In this document: one piece after another, positions 1 to 6,358 of the stretch
Numbering within the stretch: the first letter of the stretch is position 1
Layout: every line of letters starts with the position of its first letter
DNA from: an uncultured Bacteroidales bacterium
GTDB taxonomy: Bacteria > Bacteroidota > Bacteroidia > Bacteroidales > Paludibacteraceae
Length of the DNA: 7,346 nucleotides
Reading direction: 5' to 3'
Assembly (NCBI GenBank): GCA_937886455.1
Contig: CALGCU010000032.1
Coordinates: 1 to 7,346, forward strand
Made by a program: the position numbers and the translations under genes
Notes under the pieces: generated by a model
Databases searched by the model: none
What the model saw: the letters and a program-made list of their open reading frames with translations, nothing else
Told to the model about the DNA's origin: nothing

Positions 1-31
1 AACACTATCGCCCAATGAGGAGTGAAAAGTT

Positions 32-91
32 GTAGGAGAACGGCGTGCCGTGTCCCCACATGGGGCAGAGGCAATTTGCACCCGAGAGGGT
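32..91. repeat. Cluster of small inverted repeats
   Basis: An imperfect palindrome at 32-59 has 13-base arms and a 2-base centre (9 of 13 positions pair); its core ACGGC-GT-GCCGT at 40-51 is perfect. It is overlapped by CCCCA-CA-TGGGG at 54-65 and followed by GCAA-T-TTGC at 71-79 and ACCC-GAGA-GGGT at 80-91, the last with a GNRA-type tetraloop. The packing and GC content differ from the coding DNA nearby and suggest a dispersed intergenic repeat or a structured RNA. No function can be assigned from the sequence. Confidence 0.45.
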
Positions 92-95
92 ATAG

Positions 96-132
96 CCTTA
101 ACCTTTAACCTTTAACCTTTAACCTTTAACCT
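96..132. repeat. Heptanucleotide tandem repeat (AACCTTT)n
   Basis: Four perfect AACCTTT units run from 100 to 127. Partial units flank them (CCTT at 96-99, AACCT at 128-132), giving about 5.3 copies. Two decayed units, AACCTCT (142-148) and AACTTCC (149-155), follow after a short interruption. The unit is 7 bp and lies outside genes, so copy-number change would not alter a protein. It is a candidate variable-number locus. Confidence 0.85.
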
Positions 133-265
133 ATCATCTCTAACCTCTAACTTCCACCCCGCTCAGCAGGCACACACCCTTTGCGCCGGCCAACACAGTT
201 GCACCTCATACCCAACTCGCAGTGCAGTGTCCTGTAGGTCTCCAACAGTCCTATTATTAAAAGGT

Positions 266-302
266 AAAAAAAAGAGCCCTCTTTTTATTGAAGGGCTCTT
301 TT
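266..302 (-). terminator. Intrinsic terminator after the fumarase gene
   Basis: A perfect 11-bp stem (arms 270-280 and 292-302, AAAAGAGCCCT with its complement) encloses an 11-base loop. Read on the minus strand it begins 19 bases after the fumarase stop and is followed by a run of 8 T (273 to 266, partly inside the stem). This is a strong rho-independent terminator for the thrS-fumarase unit. On the plus strand only four T follow the GC part, so it would be weak in that direction. Confidence 0.9.
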
Positions 303-321
303 GTGAAAGTTTTGTTGTGTG

Positions 322-1956
322 TTATTTGCAAGGGCAATGTGGTGTGAGTTGTTGGAAAAAATCGTTTCCTTTGTCATCCACAAGTATGAATGCAGGGAAG
401 TCTTCTACTTCGATTTTCCAGATGGCTTCCATTCCGAGTTCTGGATATTCTACGCATTCAATGCTCTTGATGTTGTTTTGTGCCAATATGGCTGCCGGTC
501 CTCCGATAGATCCGAGATAGAATCCTCCGTGTTTCTTGCATGCGTCGGTTACAGCTTGACTTCTGTTTCCTTTTGCGAGCATAATCATGCTTCCTCCGTG
601 GCTTTGGAATAGGTCAACGTATGAGTCCATTCGTCCGGCTGTGGTGGGTCCCATTGATCCACAGGGCATTCCTTCCGGTGTTTTTGCTGGTCCTGCATAG
701 TAGATGGGGTGGTCTTTGATGTATTGTGGTAGATCTTCCCCTTTGTCTATTCGTTCTTTGAGCTTGGCGTGTGCTATGTCGCGTCCCACAATGATGGTCC
801 CGTTTAGGCTGAGTCGTGTTGCGACGGGGTATTTTGTGAGTTGTTTGAGTATGTCGGCCATGGGTTGGTTGAGGTCGATTTTCACAGCGTCTCCTTCTCC
901 TGCTTGGCGTAATTCTGCCGGAATGAGTTGTCCGGGATTATCGTCCATTTTTTCAATCCATATTCCGTCTTTGTTGATTTTACATTTGATGTTTCTGTCG
1001 GCTGAACAGCTCACTCCAAGTCCTATTGGGCAGCTCGCTCCGTGTCTTGGCAGACGGATAATGCGCACATCGTGAGCCATGTATTTTCCCCCGAATTGTG
1101 CTCCGAGTCCTATTTTGTAGGCTTCTTCGAGTACTTGTTTTTCGAGTTCTATGTCGCGAAATGCTCTTCCGTGTTCATTTCCTGTTGTGGGAAGCGAGTC
1201 GTAGTAGTGTGTGGACGCGAGTTTTACAGTGTGTAGGTTTTTCTCGGCAGATGTTCCTCCGATGACAAATGCGATGTGGTAGGGTGGGCATGCTGCTGTG
1301 CCGAGTGATTTCATTTTTTCCACGAGGAATGGCACCAGTGTTTTAGGGTTGAGCACCGCTTTTGTTTCTTGGTAGAGATAGGTTTTGTTGGCCGAACCTC
1401 CTCCTTTTGTCACACACAGGAACTTATATTCCATTCCTTCTGTTGCTTCCAGGTCGATTTGTGCGGGCAGGTTACATTTGGTGTTTACCTCGTCATACAT
1501 GTTGAGGGGTGCGTTTTGTGAGTAGCGCAGGTTTTCTTCTGTGTAAGTTTTAAACACCCCTAATGAGAGTGCCTCTTCGTCGCAGTATCCTGTCCACACT
1601 TGTTGTCCTTTTTCTCCGTGTATGATGGCTGTTCCGGTGTCTTGACAGAGTGGTAGTTTTCCTTTTGCCGACACTTCTGCGTTGCGTAGGAATGTGAGTG
1701 CTACGTATTTGTCATTGTCGCTTGCTTCGGGGTCGTTGAGTATTTTTGCCACTTGCAGGTTGTGTTCACGACGCAAGAGGAAAGATACATCGCGGAAGGC
1801 AGCGTTTGCCATTTTTGTGAGTCCTTCTTTTTCGATTTTCAGGATGGGTTTACCTTCAAACTCACTCAGAGACACATGGTCTTTGGTGAGTAAGTAATAC
1901 TCGGTGGTGTCTTCTCCGAGCGGGAACATGTGTTGGTAATGAAATTGTGTTGCCAT
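322..1956 (-). CDS. fumA/fumB-like: Class I fumarate hydratase (iron-sulfur fumarase)
   Basis: Catalyses reversible hydration of fumarate to L-malate in the cytoplasm, in the TCA cycle or, in anaerobic Bacteroidota, in the reductive branch from oxaloacetate to succinate. At 544 aa it matches the single-chain FumA/FumB type (E. coli FumA is 548 aa), with an N-terminal alpha part (about 50-330) and a C-terminal beta part (about 340-535). The three cysteines expected to hold the [4Fe-4S] cluster are visible: C104 in LPLCQDTGTA, C223 in AACPPYHIAF and C317 in GLGVSCSADRN, each one residue before the E. coli numbering. GGGSANKTYL (185-194) and the C-terminal PEGMPCGSMGPTTAGRMD stretch are also typical. 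The ATG at 1956 lies 2 bases after the thrS stop, so it should be co-transcribed and translationally coupled; a terminator follows. The cluster is oxygen-sensitive, which fits an anaerobe. Confidence 0.96.
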   Translation of the reverse strand: MATQFHYQHMFPLGEDTTEYYLLTKDHVSLSEFEGKPILKIEKEGLTKMANAAFRDVSFLLRREHNLQVAKILNDPEASDNDKYVALTFLRNAEVSAKGKLPLCQDTGTAIIHGEKGQQVWTGYCDEEALSLGVFKTYTEENLRYSQNAPLNMYDEVNTKCNLPAQIDLEATEGMEYKFLCVTKGGGSANKTYLYQETKAVLNPKTLVPFLVEKMKSLGTAACPPYHIAFVIGGTSAEKNLHTVKLASTHYYDSLPTTGNEHGRAFRDIELEKQVLEEAYKIGLGAQFGGKYMAHDVRIIRLPRHGASCPIGLGVSCSADRNIKCKINKDGIWIEKMDDNPGQLIPAELRQAGEGDAVKIDLNQPMADILKQLTKYPVATRLSLNGTIIVGRDIAHAKLKERIDKGEDLPQYIKDHPIYYAGPAKTPEGMPCGSMGPTTAGRMDSYVDLFQSHGGSMIMLAKGNRSQAVTDACKKHGGFYLGSIGGPAAILAQNNIKSIECVEYPELGMEAIWKIEVEDFPAFILVDDKGNDFFQQLTPHCPCK

Positions 1957-1958
1957 GG

Positions 1959-3899
1959 TTAGTATTGGTTGATCATTTGGTTAATTTCTTGTGTCACTTG
2001 TGTAGCAAATTCTTCTACACTCATAGTGCCTTTGTCACCTTCGCCTTGTTTTCTGACAGCCACTTGTTGGTTTTCGGCTTCTTTTTCGCCCACAATGAGC
2101 ATGTATGGAATACGTTTGAGTTCGTTGTCGCGTATTTTACGTCCGATTTTTTCGTTTCTGTCATCTACAATGGCTCTGATGTCTTGGCGTTTGAGCATGA
2201 GTCGCACTTCTTGTGCGTAGTCATTATATTTTTCAGAGATAGGAAGAATAGCTACTTGGTCGGGTGTGAGCCATAGTGGGAATTTACCGGCTGTGTGTTC
2301 GATGAGCACAGCCACAAAGCGTTCCATAGAGCCGAATGGTGCACGATGAATCATCACAGGACGGTGTTTTTGGTTGTCTTCACCGGTATATTCCAGTTCA
2401 AAACGTTCCGGTAGGTTATAATCCACTTGTATGGTGCCTAATTGCCAGCGACGTCCAATGGCGTCTTTCACCATGAAGTCGAGTTTAGGTCCGTAGAATG
2501 CTGCTTCTCCATATTCGATTTTAGCGGGCAAACCCTTTTCTTGGCATGCTTCTACAATGGCTTGTTCTGCTTTTTCCCAGTTTTCATCACTACCGATGTA
2601 TTTTTCTCTGTTCACTTTGTCGCGCAATGAGATTTGTGCTTCAAAGTTTGTGAAGTTCATAGACTTAAACACGATGGATATGATTTCCATCACGCGTATG
2701 AATTCGTCTTTCACTTGGTCGGGACGGCAGAAAATGTGTGCGTCGTCTTGGGTAAAACTGCGCACGCGTGTCAGCCCGTGCAACTCTCCGCTCTGTTCGT
2801 AGCGACACACAGTGCCAAACTCGGACAGGCGCAATGGTAGTTCACGATATGAACGTGGACTGTTTTTGTAAATCATGCAGTGATGCGGACAGTTCATAGG
2901 TTTGAGGAAGTATTCTTCTCCTTCTTCCGGTGTGTGGATAGGCTGATAGGCGTCTTTGCCATATTTTGCATAGTGTCCTGAAGTGACATAGAGCAATTTG
3001 TTGCCGATTGGCGGACACATCACTTCCTGATAGTCATAACGTGCTTGTATGCGACGCATGAAATCTTGCAGACGAAGTCGCAATGCTGTACCCTTAGGCA
3101 GCCACATTGGAAGTCCTTTGCCCACAGTGTCGGAAAACATGAACAAGTCCATTTCTTTACCTATCTTGCGGTGGTCACGTTTTTTAGCTTCTTCCAGCAG
3201 GGCAAGATATTCATCCAACATTTTCTTCTTAGGATATGTGATTCCATAGATACGTGTGAGCATCGGACGATGTTCATCGCCACGCCAATAAGCACCTGCC
3301 ACACTAAGCAACTTGATGGCCTTGATGGCTCCGGTGTTTGGAAGATGAGGCCCACGACAAAGGTCGGTGAACGAACCTTGTGTGTAGGTGGTGATGGTGC
3401 CATCTTCTAACTCAGAGATAAGTTCGGTTTTATAATTTTCACCACGTTGTTCAAACATTTTAAGCGCATCAGCTTTAGTTATGTCTTGACGCACAAGCTC
3501 TTGCTTTTGAGCAGCCAGTTCCGCCATTTTAGCCTCAATAGCAGCCAGATCGGCTTCCTTGATGACAGCAGTGCCCGGATCAACATCATAGTAGAAACCG
3601 TTTTCGATGGATGGGCCGATACCAAACTTAATACCCGGATACAACTCCTGCAAAGCCTCTGCCATGAGGTGAGCAGATGTGTGCCAGAAAGTGTGTTTAC
3701 CTTCCGGGTCATCAAATTTGTGAAGTTTCACTGTACAATCTTCCTCGATGGGGCGCATTAGGTCGCGCACTTGTTCATTGACACTGATAGCCAGCACTTC
3801 TTGTGCCAGTCTGCTGCTGATAGATTCAGCAATCTGCATGCCTGTAGTACCTTTGGCATACTCACGGACGCTACCGTCCGGAAAAGTTACTTTAATCAT
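1959..3899 (-). CDS. thrS: Threonyl-tRNA synthetase
   Basis: Charges tRNA-Thr with threonine and edits mischarged seryl-tRNA. The 646 aa show the full bacterial architecture: TGS domain (about 1-62), editing domain with H73 and H77 in WHTSAH and C181/H185 in CRGPH, class II catalytic core (about 245-545) and anticodon-binding domain (about 548-640). Likely zinc ligands are C337 (MNCPHH), H388 (DDAHIF) and H518 (MIHRA). Motif 2 lies in the segment from 358 to 390, and motif 3 is HRAPFGSMERF at 518. The ATG at 3899 is preceded by an A-rich leader and gives a normal TGS start (MIKVTFPDGS). One or two Bacteroidota-type promoters lie upstream (3937-3967 and 4077-4107). In many Bacteroidales thrS is followed by infC-rpmI-rplT; here the next gene is a fumarase, which is unusual. 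Confidence 0.98.
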   Translation of the reverse strand: MIKVTFPDGSVREYAKGTTGMQIAESISSRLAQEVLAISVNEQVRDLMRPIEEDCTVKLHKFDDPEGKHTFWHTSAHLMAEALQELYPGIKFGIGPSIENGFYYDVDPGTAVIKEADLAAIEAKMAELAAQKQELVRQDITKADALKMFEQRGENYKTELISELEDGTITTYTQGSFTDLCRGPHLPNTGAIKAIKLLSVAGAYWRGDEHRPMLTRIYGITYPKKKMLDEYLALLEEAKKRDHRKIGKEMDLFMFSDTVGKGLPMWLPKGTALRLRLQDFMRRIQARYDYQEVMCPPIGNKLLYVTSGHYAKYGKDAYQPIHTPEEGEEYFLKPMNCPHHCMIYKNSPRSYRELPLRLSEFGTVCRYEQSGELHGLTRVRSFTQDDAHIFCRPDQVKDEFIRVMEIISIVFKSMNFTNFEAQISLRDKVNREKYIGSDENWEKAEQAIVEACQEKGLPAKIEYGEAAFYGPKLDFMVKDAIGRRWQLGTIQVDYNLPERFELEYTGEDNQKHRPVMIHRAPFGSMERFVAVLIEHTAGKFPLWLTPDQVAILPISEKYNDYAQEVRLMLKRQDIRAIVDDRNEKIGRKIRDNELKRIPYMLIVGEKEAENQQVAVRKQGEGDKGTMSVEEFATQVTQEINQMINQY

Positions 3900-3936
3900 A
3901 TTTTTTCTTTACCTTACAAATGGTTTTTATTTTATG

Positions 3937-3967
3937 CAAAGATAGTGCAAGACGAGCGAAATGCCAA
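3937..3967 (-). promoter_or_regulatory. Bacteroidota-type promoter for thrS (proximal)
   Basis: On the minus strand TATCTTTG (3944-3937) matches the -7 consensus TAnnTTTG exactly. A TTG (3967-3965) sits 20 bases upstream as the -33 element. Transcription would start near 3930, giving a leader of about 30 bases before the thrS ATG. The leader is A-rich and has no evident Shine-Dalgarno sequence, as is usual in this phylum. Confidence 0.75.
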
Positions 3968-4013
3968 ATTTGCGATTAAGTGAGAGCAGAAAAAGTTTAC
4001 TTTTTATGCCGAG
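3938..4013. repeat. Intergenic direct repeat, copy 1
   Basis: Starts with AAAGATAGTGCAA (3938-3950), identical to 4078-4090. Identity continues as 7 of the next 10 bases, then weakens to a shared pattern: a GC-poor stretch with a GAAAA...ACTTTTTA block (3989-4004 here, 4122-4137 in copy 2). The conserved head overlaps the -7 element of the thrS promoter, so the repeat and the promoter are the same object. The right boundary is approximate. Confidence 0.5.
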
Positions 4014-4076
4014 CAAGAGCAAATAAAACCCAAAGTTAAATTATTTGAGCATTTCCGAACCGAAGCCTATGTTATT

Positions 4077-4107
4077 TAAAGATAGTGCAAACCGATCGAA
4101 GAAGCAA
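4077..4107 (-). promoter_or_regulatory. Possible second thrS promoter (distal)
   Basis: On the minus strand TATCTTTA (4084-4077) differs from TAnnTTTG only in the last base, and a TTG (4107-4105) lies 20 bases upstream, the same spacing as in the proximal promoter. It sits in the second repeat copy, 140 bases further from thrS. It may be an active distal promoter or a decayed duplicate; the lost final G argues for weaker activity. Confidence 0.4.
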
Positions 4108-4143
4108 ATCCAATGCAAGGCGAAAACTTTTTACTTTTACATG
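4078..4143. repeat. Intergenic direct repeat, copy 2
   Basis: Second copy of the element starting at 3938, offset by exactly 140 bases at its head: 20 of the first 23 bases agree (4078-4100 with 3938-3960), including all of the first 13. Its end abuts the plus-strand promoter of the metallo-hydrolase gene. Divergence in the tail means the boundary is approximate. Confidence 0.5.
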
Positions 4144-4149
4144 AATTAC

Positions 4150-4178
4150 TTGTGCTTGGCATAAATTTACTATCTTCG
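4150..4178 (+). promoter_or_regulatory. Bacteroidota-type promoter for the metallo-hydrolase gene
   Basis: TATCTTCG at 4171-4178 matches the -7 consensus TAnnTTTG with one mismatch, and TTG at 4150-4152 lies 18 bases upstream. Transcription would start near 4184, leaving a short leader of about 18 bases before the ATG at 4202. It is oriented away from the thrS promoters, so the region is a divergent promoter block. Confidence 0.6.
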
Positions 4179-4201
4179 CAGTATTGTAAATCTTATTTGT
4201 T

Positions 4202-5035
4202 ATGGCTGTACAATTATCTTATTTTAATGCTGCCGACTTTTATTGTGATGGTGGGGCTAGTTTTGGTGTGGTGCCTAAAAAGGTGTGGCAAAAGCGCTAT
4301 CCTTGTGATGAGAATAATTTTTGCAGAATGTCAATGCGGTGTTTTGTTGTGAAAACCAATTCGCGTTTGATTGTGGTGGACACCGGTGTGGGTGACAAGC
4401 AATTGGATTATCTGAAATATTATAACATAGAATGTGTTGCTAATATAGCGGACGAAATGAAGCGGTTGGGTTATTCGTGTGAGGAAGTGACAGATGTGGT
4501 GCTCACTCATCTTCATTTTGATCATTGTGGCGGGTGTACGTATTATGATTGTGATGGTGAATTGCAATTGCGTTTTCCTAATGCCACTCATTGGGTGGGT
4601 AAGGCTCAATGGGATAACTTCTTGTGCCCTAATGTTCGTGAGGGTAATTCTTATTTTAAGGAAAATATGTTGCCTGTGGAGTTGGCAGGACGTCTTCGCT
4701 TAGTGGAGCATGATGAGGTGTTGTGTGAGGGTGTGCATTTACGCCTATTTGAAGGTCATACAGTGGGATTTGTGATGGTTTATTTGCCGGATTATCTGGG
4801 CAGTGCTTTCTTGGTGGGTGATGTGTTTCCTACTGCTGCTTCATTGCCTCCGGCTTGGGTGTCGGCGTATGACGTACTTCCTCTCTCGTCTATGCGTGAA
4901 AAAGAAGCTTTGTTGCGTGAAGCTGCTGAAAGAGGTGCTTGGATGTTTTTTCAGCATGATGCCTATACACTACAAGGCAGAGTGGTGTGTGTGAATGGTC
5001 ATTATCGTTTGGTGGATGTAGTGAGTCTTTGTTGA
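4202..5035 (+). CDS. Metallo-beta-lactamase-fold hydrolase
   Basis: A 277-aa protein of the MBL-fold superfamily. It has the full two-metal site: H103, H105, D107 and H108 in THLHFDHCGG, then H186 (FEGHTVG), D207 (LVGDVFP) and H252 (FFQHDAY). The strand before it, LIVVDTGVGDK (56-66), is the usual first strand-and-turn of the fold. The HLHFDHxGG form is common in lactonase-like and other small-molecule hydrolase branches, but the substrate cannot be told from sequence, and nothing points to antibiotic hydrolysis. There is no signal peptide, so it is probably cytoplasmic. It has 13 cysteines, many for its size. The ATG at 4202 follows a short leader from its own promoter. It is monocistronic and converges on the EnvC-like gene. 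Confidence 0.9.
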   Translation: MAVQLSYFNAADFYCDGGASFGVVPKKVWQKRYPCDENNFCRMSMRCFVVKTNSRLIVVDTGVGDKQLDYLKYYNIECVANIADEMKRLGYSCEEVTDVVLTHLHFDHCGGCTYYDCDGELQLRFPNATHWVGKAQWDNFLCPNVREGNSYFKENMLPVELAGRLRLVEHDEVLCEGVHLRLFEGHTVGFVMVYLPDYLGSAFLVGDVFPTAASLPPAWVSAYDVLPLSSMREKEALLREAAERGAWMFFQHDAYTLQGRVVCVNGHYRLVDVVSLC

Positions 5036-5060
5036 GGTAATCCGGCCATGACAATGGGTG

Positions 5061-5079
5061 TTCTCTGTGGTGCAGAGAA
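5061..5079. terminator. Short hairpin between convergent genes
   Basis: TTCTCTG (5061-5067) and CAGAGAA (5073-5079) form a perfect 7-bp stem with a 5-base loop, 25 bases after the metallo-hydrolase stop and 32 bases after the EnvC-like stop on the other strand. No T-run follows in either direction. It may mark the end of both transcripts, but it is not a canonical intrinsic terminator. Confidence 0.3.
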
Positions 5080-5111
5080 GAGCGTGGAAGTGAGGAAATA
5101 ACCTGAATGTG

Positions 5112-6358
5112 TTAGTGTGCCAACCAGTTGGCCGGGTTTTCTGTGGTGGTTTCTTTTCGTATTTGTAGTTCGAGTTCAGTGTTGTTGTCGTCTTCCGGGT
5201 CGGTGTAGATTCTTCCTATTTTTTGTTTTGGACTCACTTTGTCTCCTGCTTTCACATAGAGTTGAGTGAGGTTGGCATAGACCGTGTAGTAGTTGCCGTG
5301 TTTGATGATGACTGCATTGTTGCTTCCGGGTATGGAGAAACACTTGGTGACTTCTCCTTCAAACACTGCTCGTGCGTCAGAATTGGCATTGGTCTTGATG
5401 TGTATGCCTTTGTTGTTGATGGTGACGTGTTCCAACACGGGGTGGGGTTGTACTCCGTATTTTTTGCTGATATAGCCTTTTCTACCGGCCATGGGAGTCG
5501 TCCTTTGTTTTTTTCAAAGTTGCCTGCAATGAGTGCTTCTTCTTTGGTGAGTTCAATTTTGGTAGTGGTTTTTCCTCCTGTGGTTTGTTTTTTCTTTGAT
5601 TTGGCTACTTCTTCAGCAATGAGTTTTTCAATGCGATTATTGAGTTCGTCGGCTTTCTTTTGTTGTTGTTTCTGTTTGGCTCTGAGTTGTGATTCTTTCT
5701 TTTTGAGCTCGCTGAGCATTTTGTTTTGTTTTCGCTGGTCGCCGGCGAGCTTTTCATTTTCTCTTTCTTTGAGTTGAATGATTTCTTGTTTACTTTTTCT
5801 ATTGGCTTCTAAAGTTTGATTTTTAAGTGTTATTTCTGCTTGAATATTTTCTATTTGTTGTGCTTGTTGTTTTCTATAATCGGCGAATTCTTGCAAGTAG
5901 CGTATTCGTCTGTACATTTTGTCAAACGAGTCGGCTGATAGTACAAAGAGCAGTGGAGCAAGATGTTTGCTTTGTGTGTAGTGGGTTTGTGTGATGAGTT
6001 GTGCATAGTCGGCTTTGAGGAGTTTGAGGTTTTGTTCCAGCTCATCTTTTTGCATCTTGAGCGAGTCCATCTGTAGGTTGATGGCATTTATTTCAGTTCC
6101 GATATTGTTGATGAGTTGTTTTCTGTCGGCTATGTTTCGGCTGATGATATTGAGTTTGTTGAGTGTGACTTTTTCGTTCTTTTTTGTTTCATTGAGTAGC
6201 TTGCCTGTGTTAGCCAATTGTTGTAATGTTTTTTTTCGCTGTTGTTCTAATTCCTTCACAGTTTGTCCGTATGTGGGCGCAACAATGAGGCATGCGAGTA
6301 GTATCCATATCCAGAGAAAGGGTGTGTTATGTGGTGAAGTGTGTTTCATATTCATCAT
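5112..6358 (-). CDS. envC-like: EnvC-like murein hydrolase activator (degenerate LytM/M23 domain), frameshifted
   Basis: Predicted periplasmic activator of cell-wall amidases in cell separation, by analogy with EnvC. The start MMNMKHTSPH is followed by a hydrophobic segment and a likely signal-peptidase site near TYGQ; then comes a long coiled coil (about residues 35-260, rich in K, E, Q) and a C-terminal LytM domain. The gene is broken: the first frame runs 6358 to 5252, the LytM frame is 5492 to 5112, and they join if one A is restored in the run at 5478-5481, giving PWPV-EK-GYISKKYGVQPHP and 415 aa in all. Peptidase residues are missing: the HxxxD position reads NKGIHI, YAHL reads YANL and the final HxH region reads LELQIRK. 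This implies a non-catalytic regulator. ATG at 6358 is preferred because it overlaps the DUF4292 stop; ATGs at 6355 and 6349 are alternatives. The frameshift may be real or a sequencing error. Confidence 0.85.
5478..5481 (-). other. Frameshift site in the EnvC-like gene
   Basis: The minus strand reads GAAAAGG here (four A). With five A the upstream frame (PWPVE) continues directly into the conserved LytM frame (KGYISKKYG). Without it the upstream frame carries on for about 75 unrelated residues to a stop at 5252. Counting from 6358 to 5112, one added base gives a whole number of codons, which supports a single-base loss rather than larger damage. Confidence 0.85.

Larger units (their letters stand above)
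1..265. other. Non-coding intergenic region with repeats
   Basis: No convincing gene lies before the fumarase terminator. The stretch holds a cluster of short inverted repeats (32-91), a 7-bp tandem repeat (96-132) with decayed units after it (142-155), and a C-rich part (150-250). In that last part one minus-strand frame is open up to a TAG at 147-149. It would encode a Cys-rich peptide with CELGMRCNCVG in it, but it has no ATG near its beginning and runs back into the terminator, so I do not call it a gene. It is probably repeat-derived intergenic DNA downstream of the thrS-fumarase unit. Confidence 0.6.

Noticed and set aside
96..132. CRISPR array
   Set aside because: The 7-bp units are directly abutting with no spacers, so this is a simple tandem repeat.
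704..1075. Plus-strand frame opposite the fumarase gene
   Set aside because: Fully antisense to conserved fumarase sequence, with no recognisable domain or promoter.
3045..3410. Plus-strand frame opposite thrS
   Set aside because: Antisense shadow of the thrS catalytic and editing domains.
4202..5035. Beta-lactamase resistance gene
   Set aside because: Only the general metallo-beta-lactamase fold is shown; there is no signal peptide and the motif form is that of many housekeeping hydrolases.
5475..5485. Programmed -1 frameshifting as the main explanation for the split EnvC-like gene
   Set aside because: There is an A-AAG step but no X-XXY-YYZ heptamer and no obvious stimulatory hairpin next to it; a simple base loss or read error is more likely.
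5223..5777. Long plus-strand frame opposite the EnvC-like gene
   Set aside because: It is antisense to a gene with clear coiled-coil and LytM signatures; its Ser/Phe-rich composition is what the complement of a Lys/Glu/Gln-rich coding region gives.
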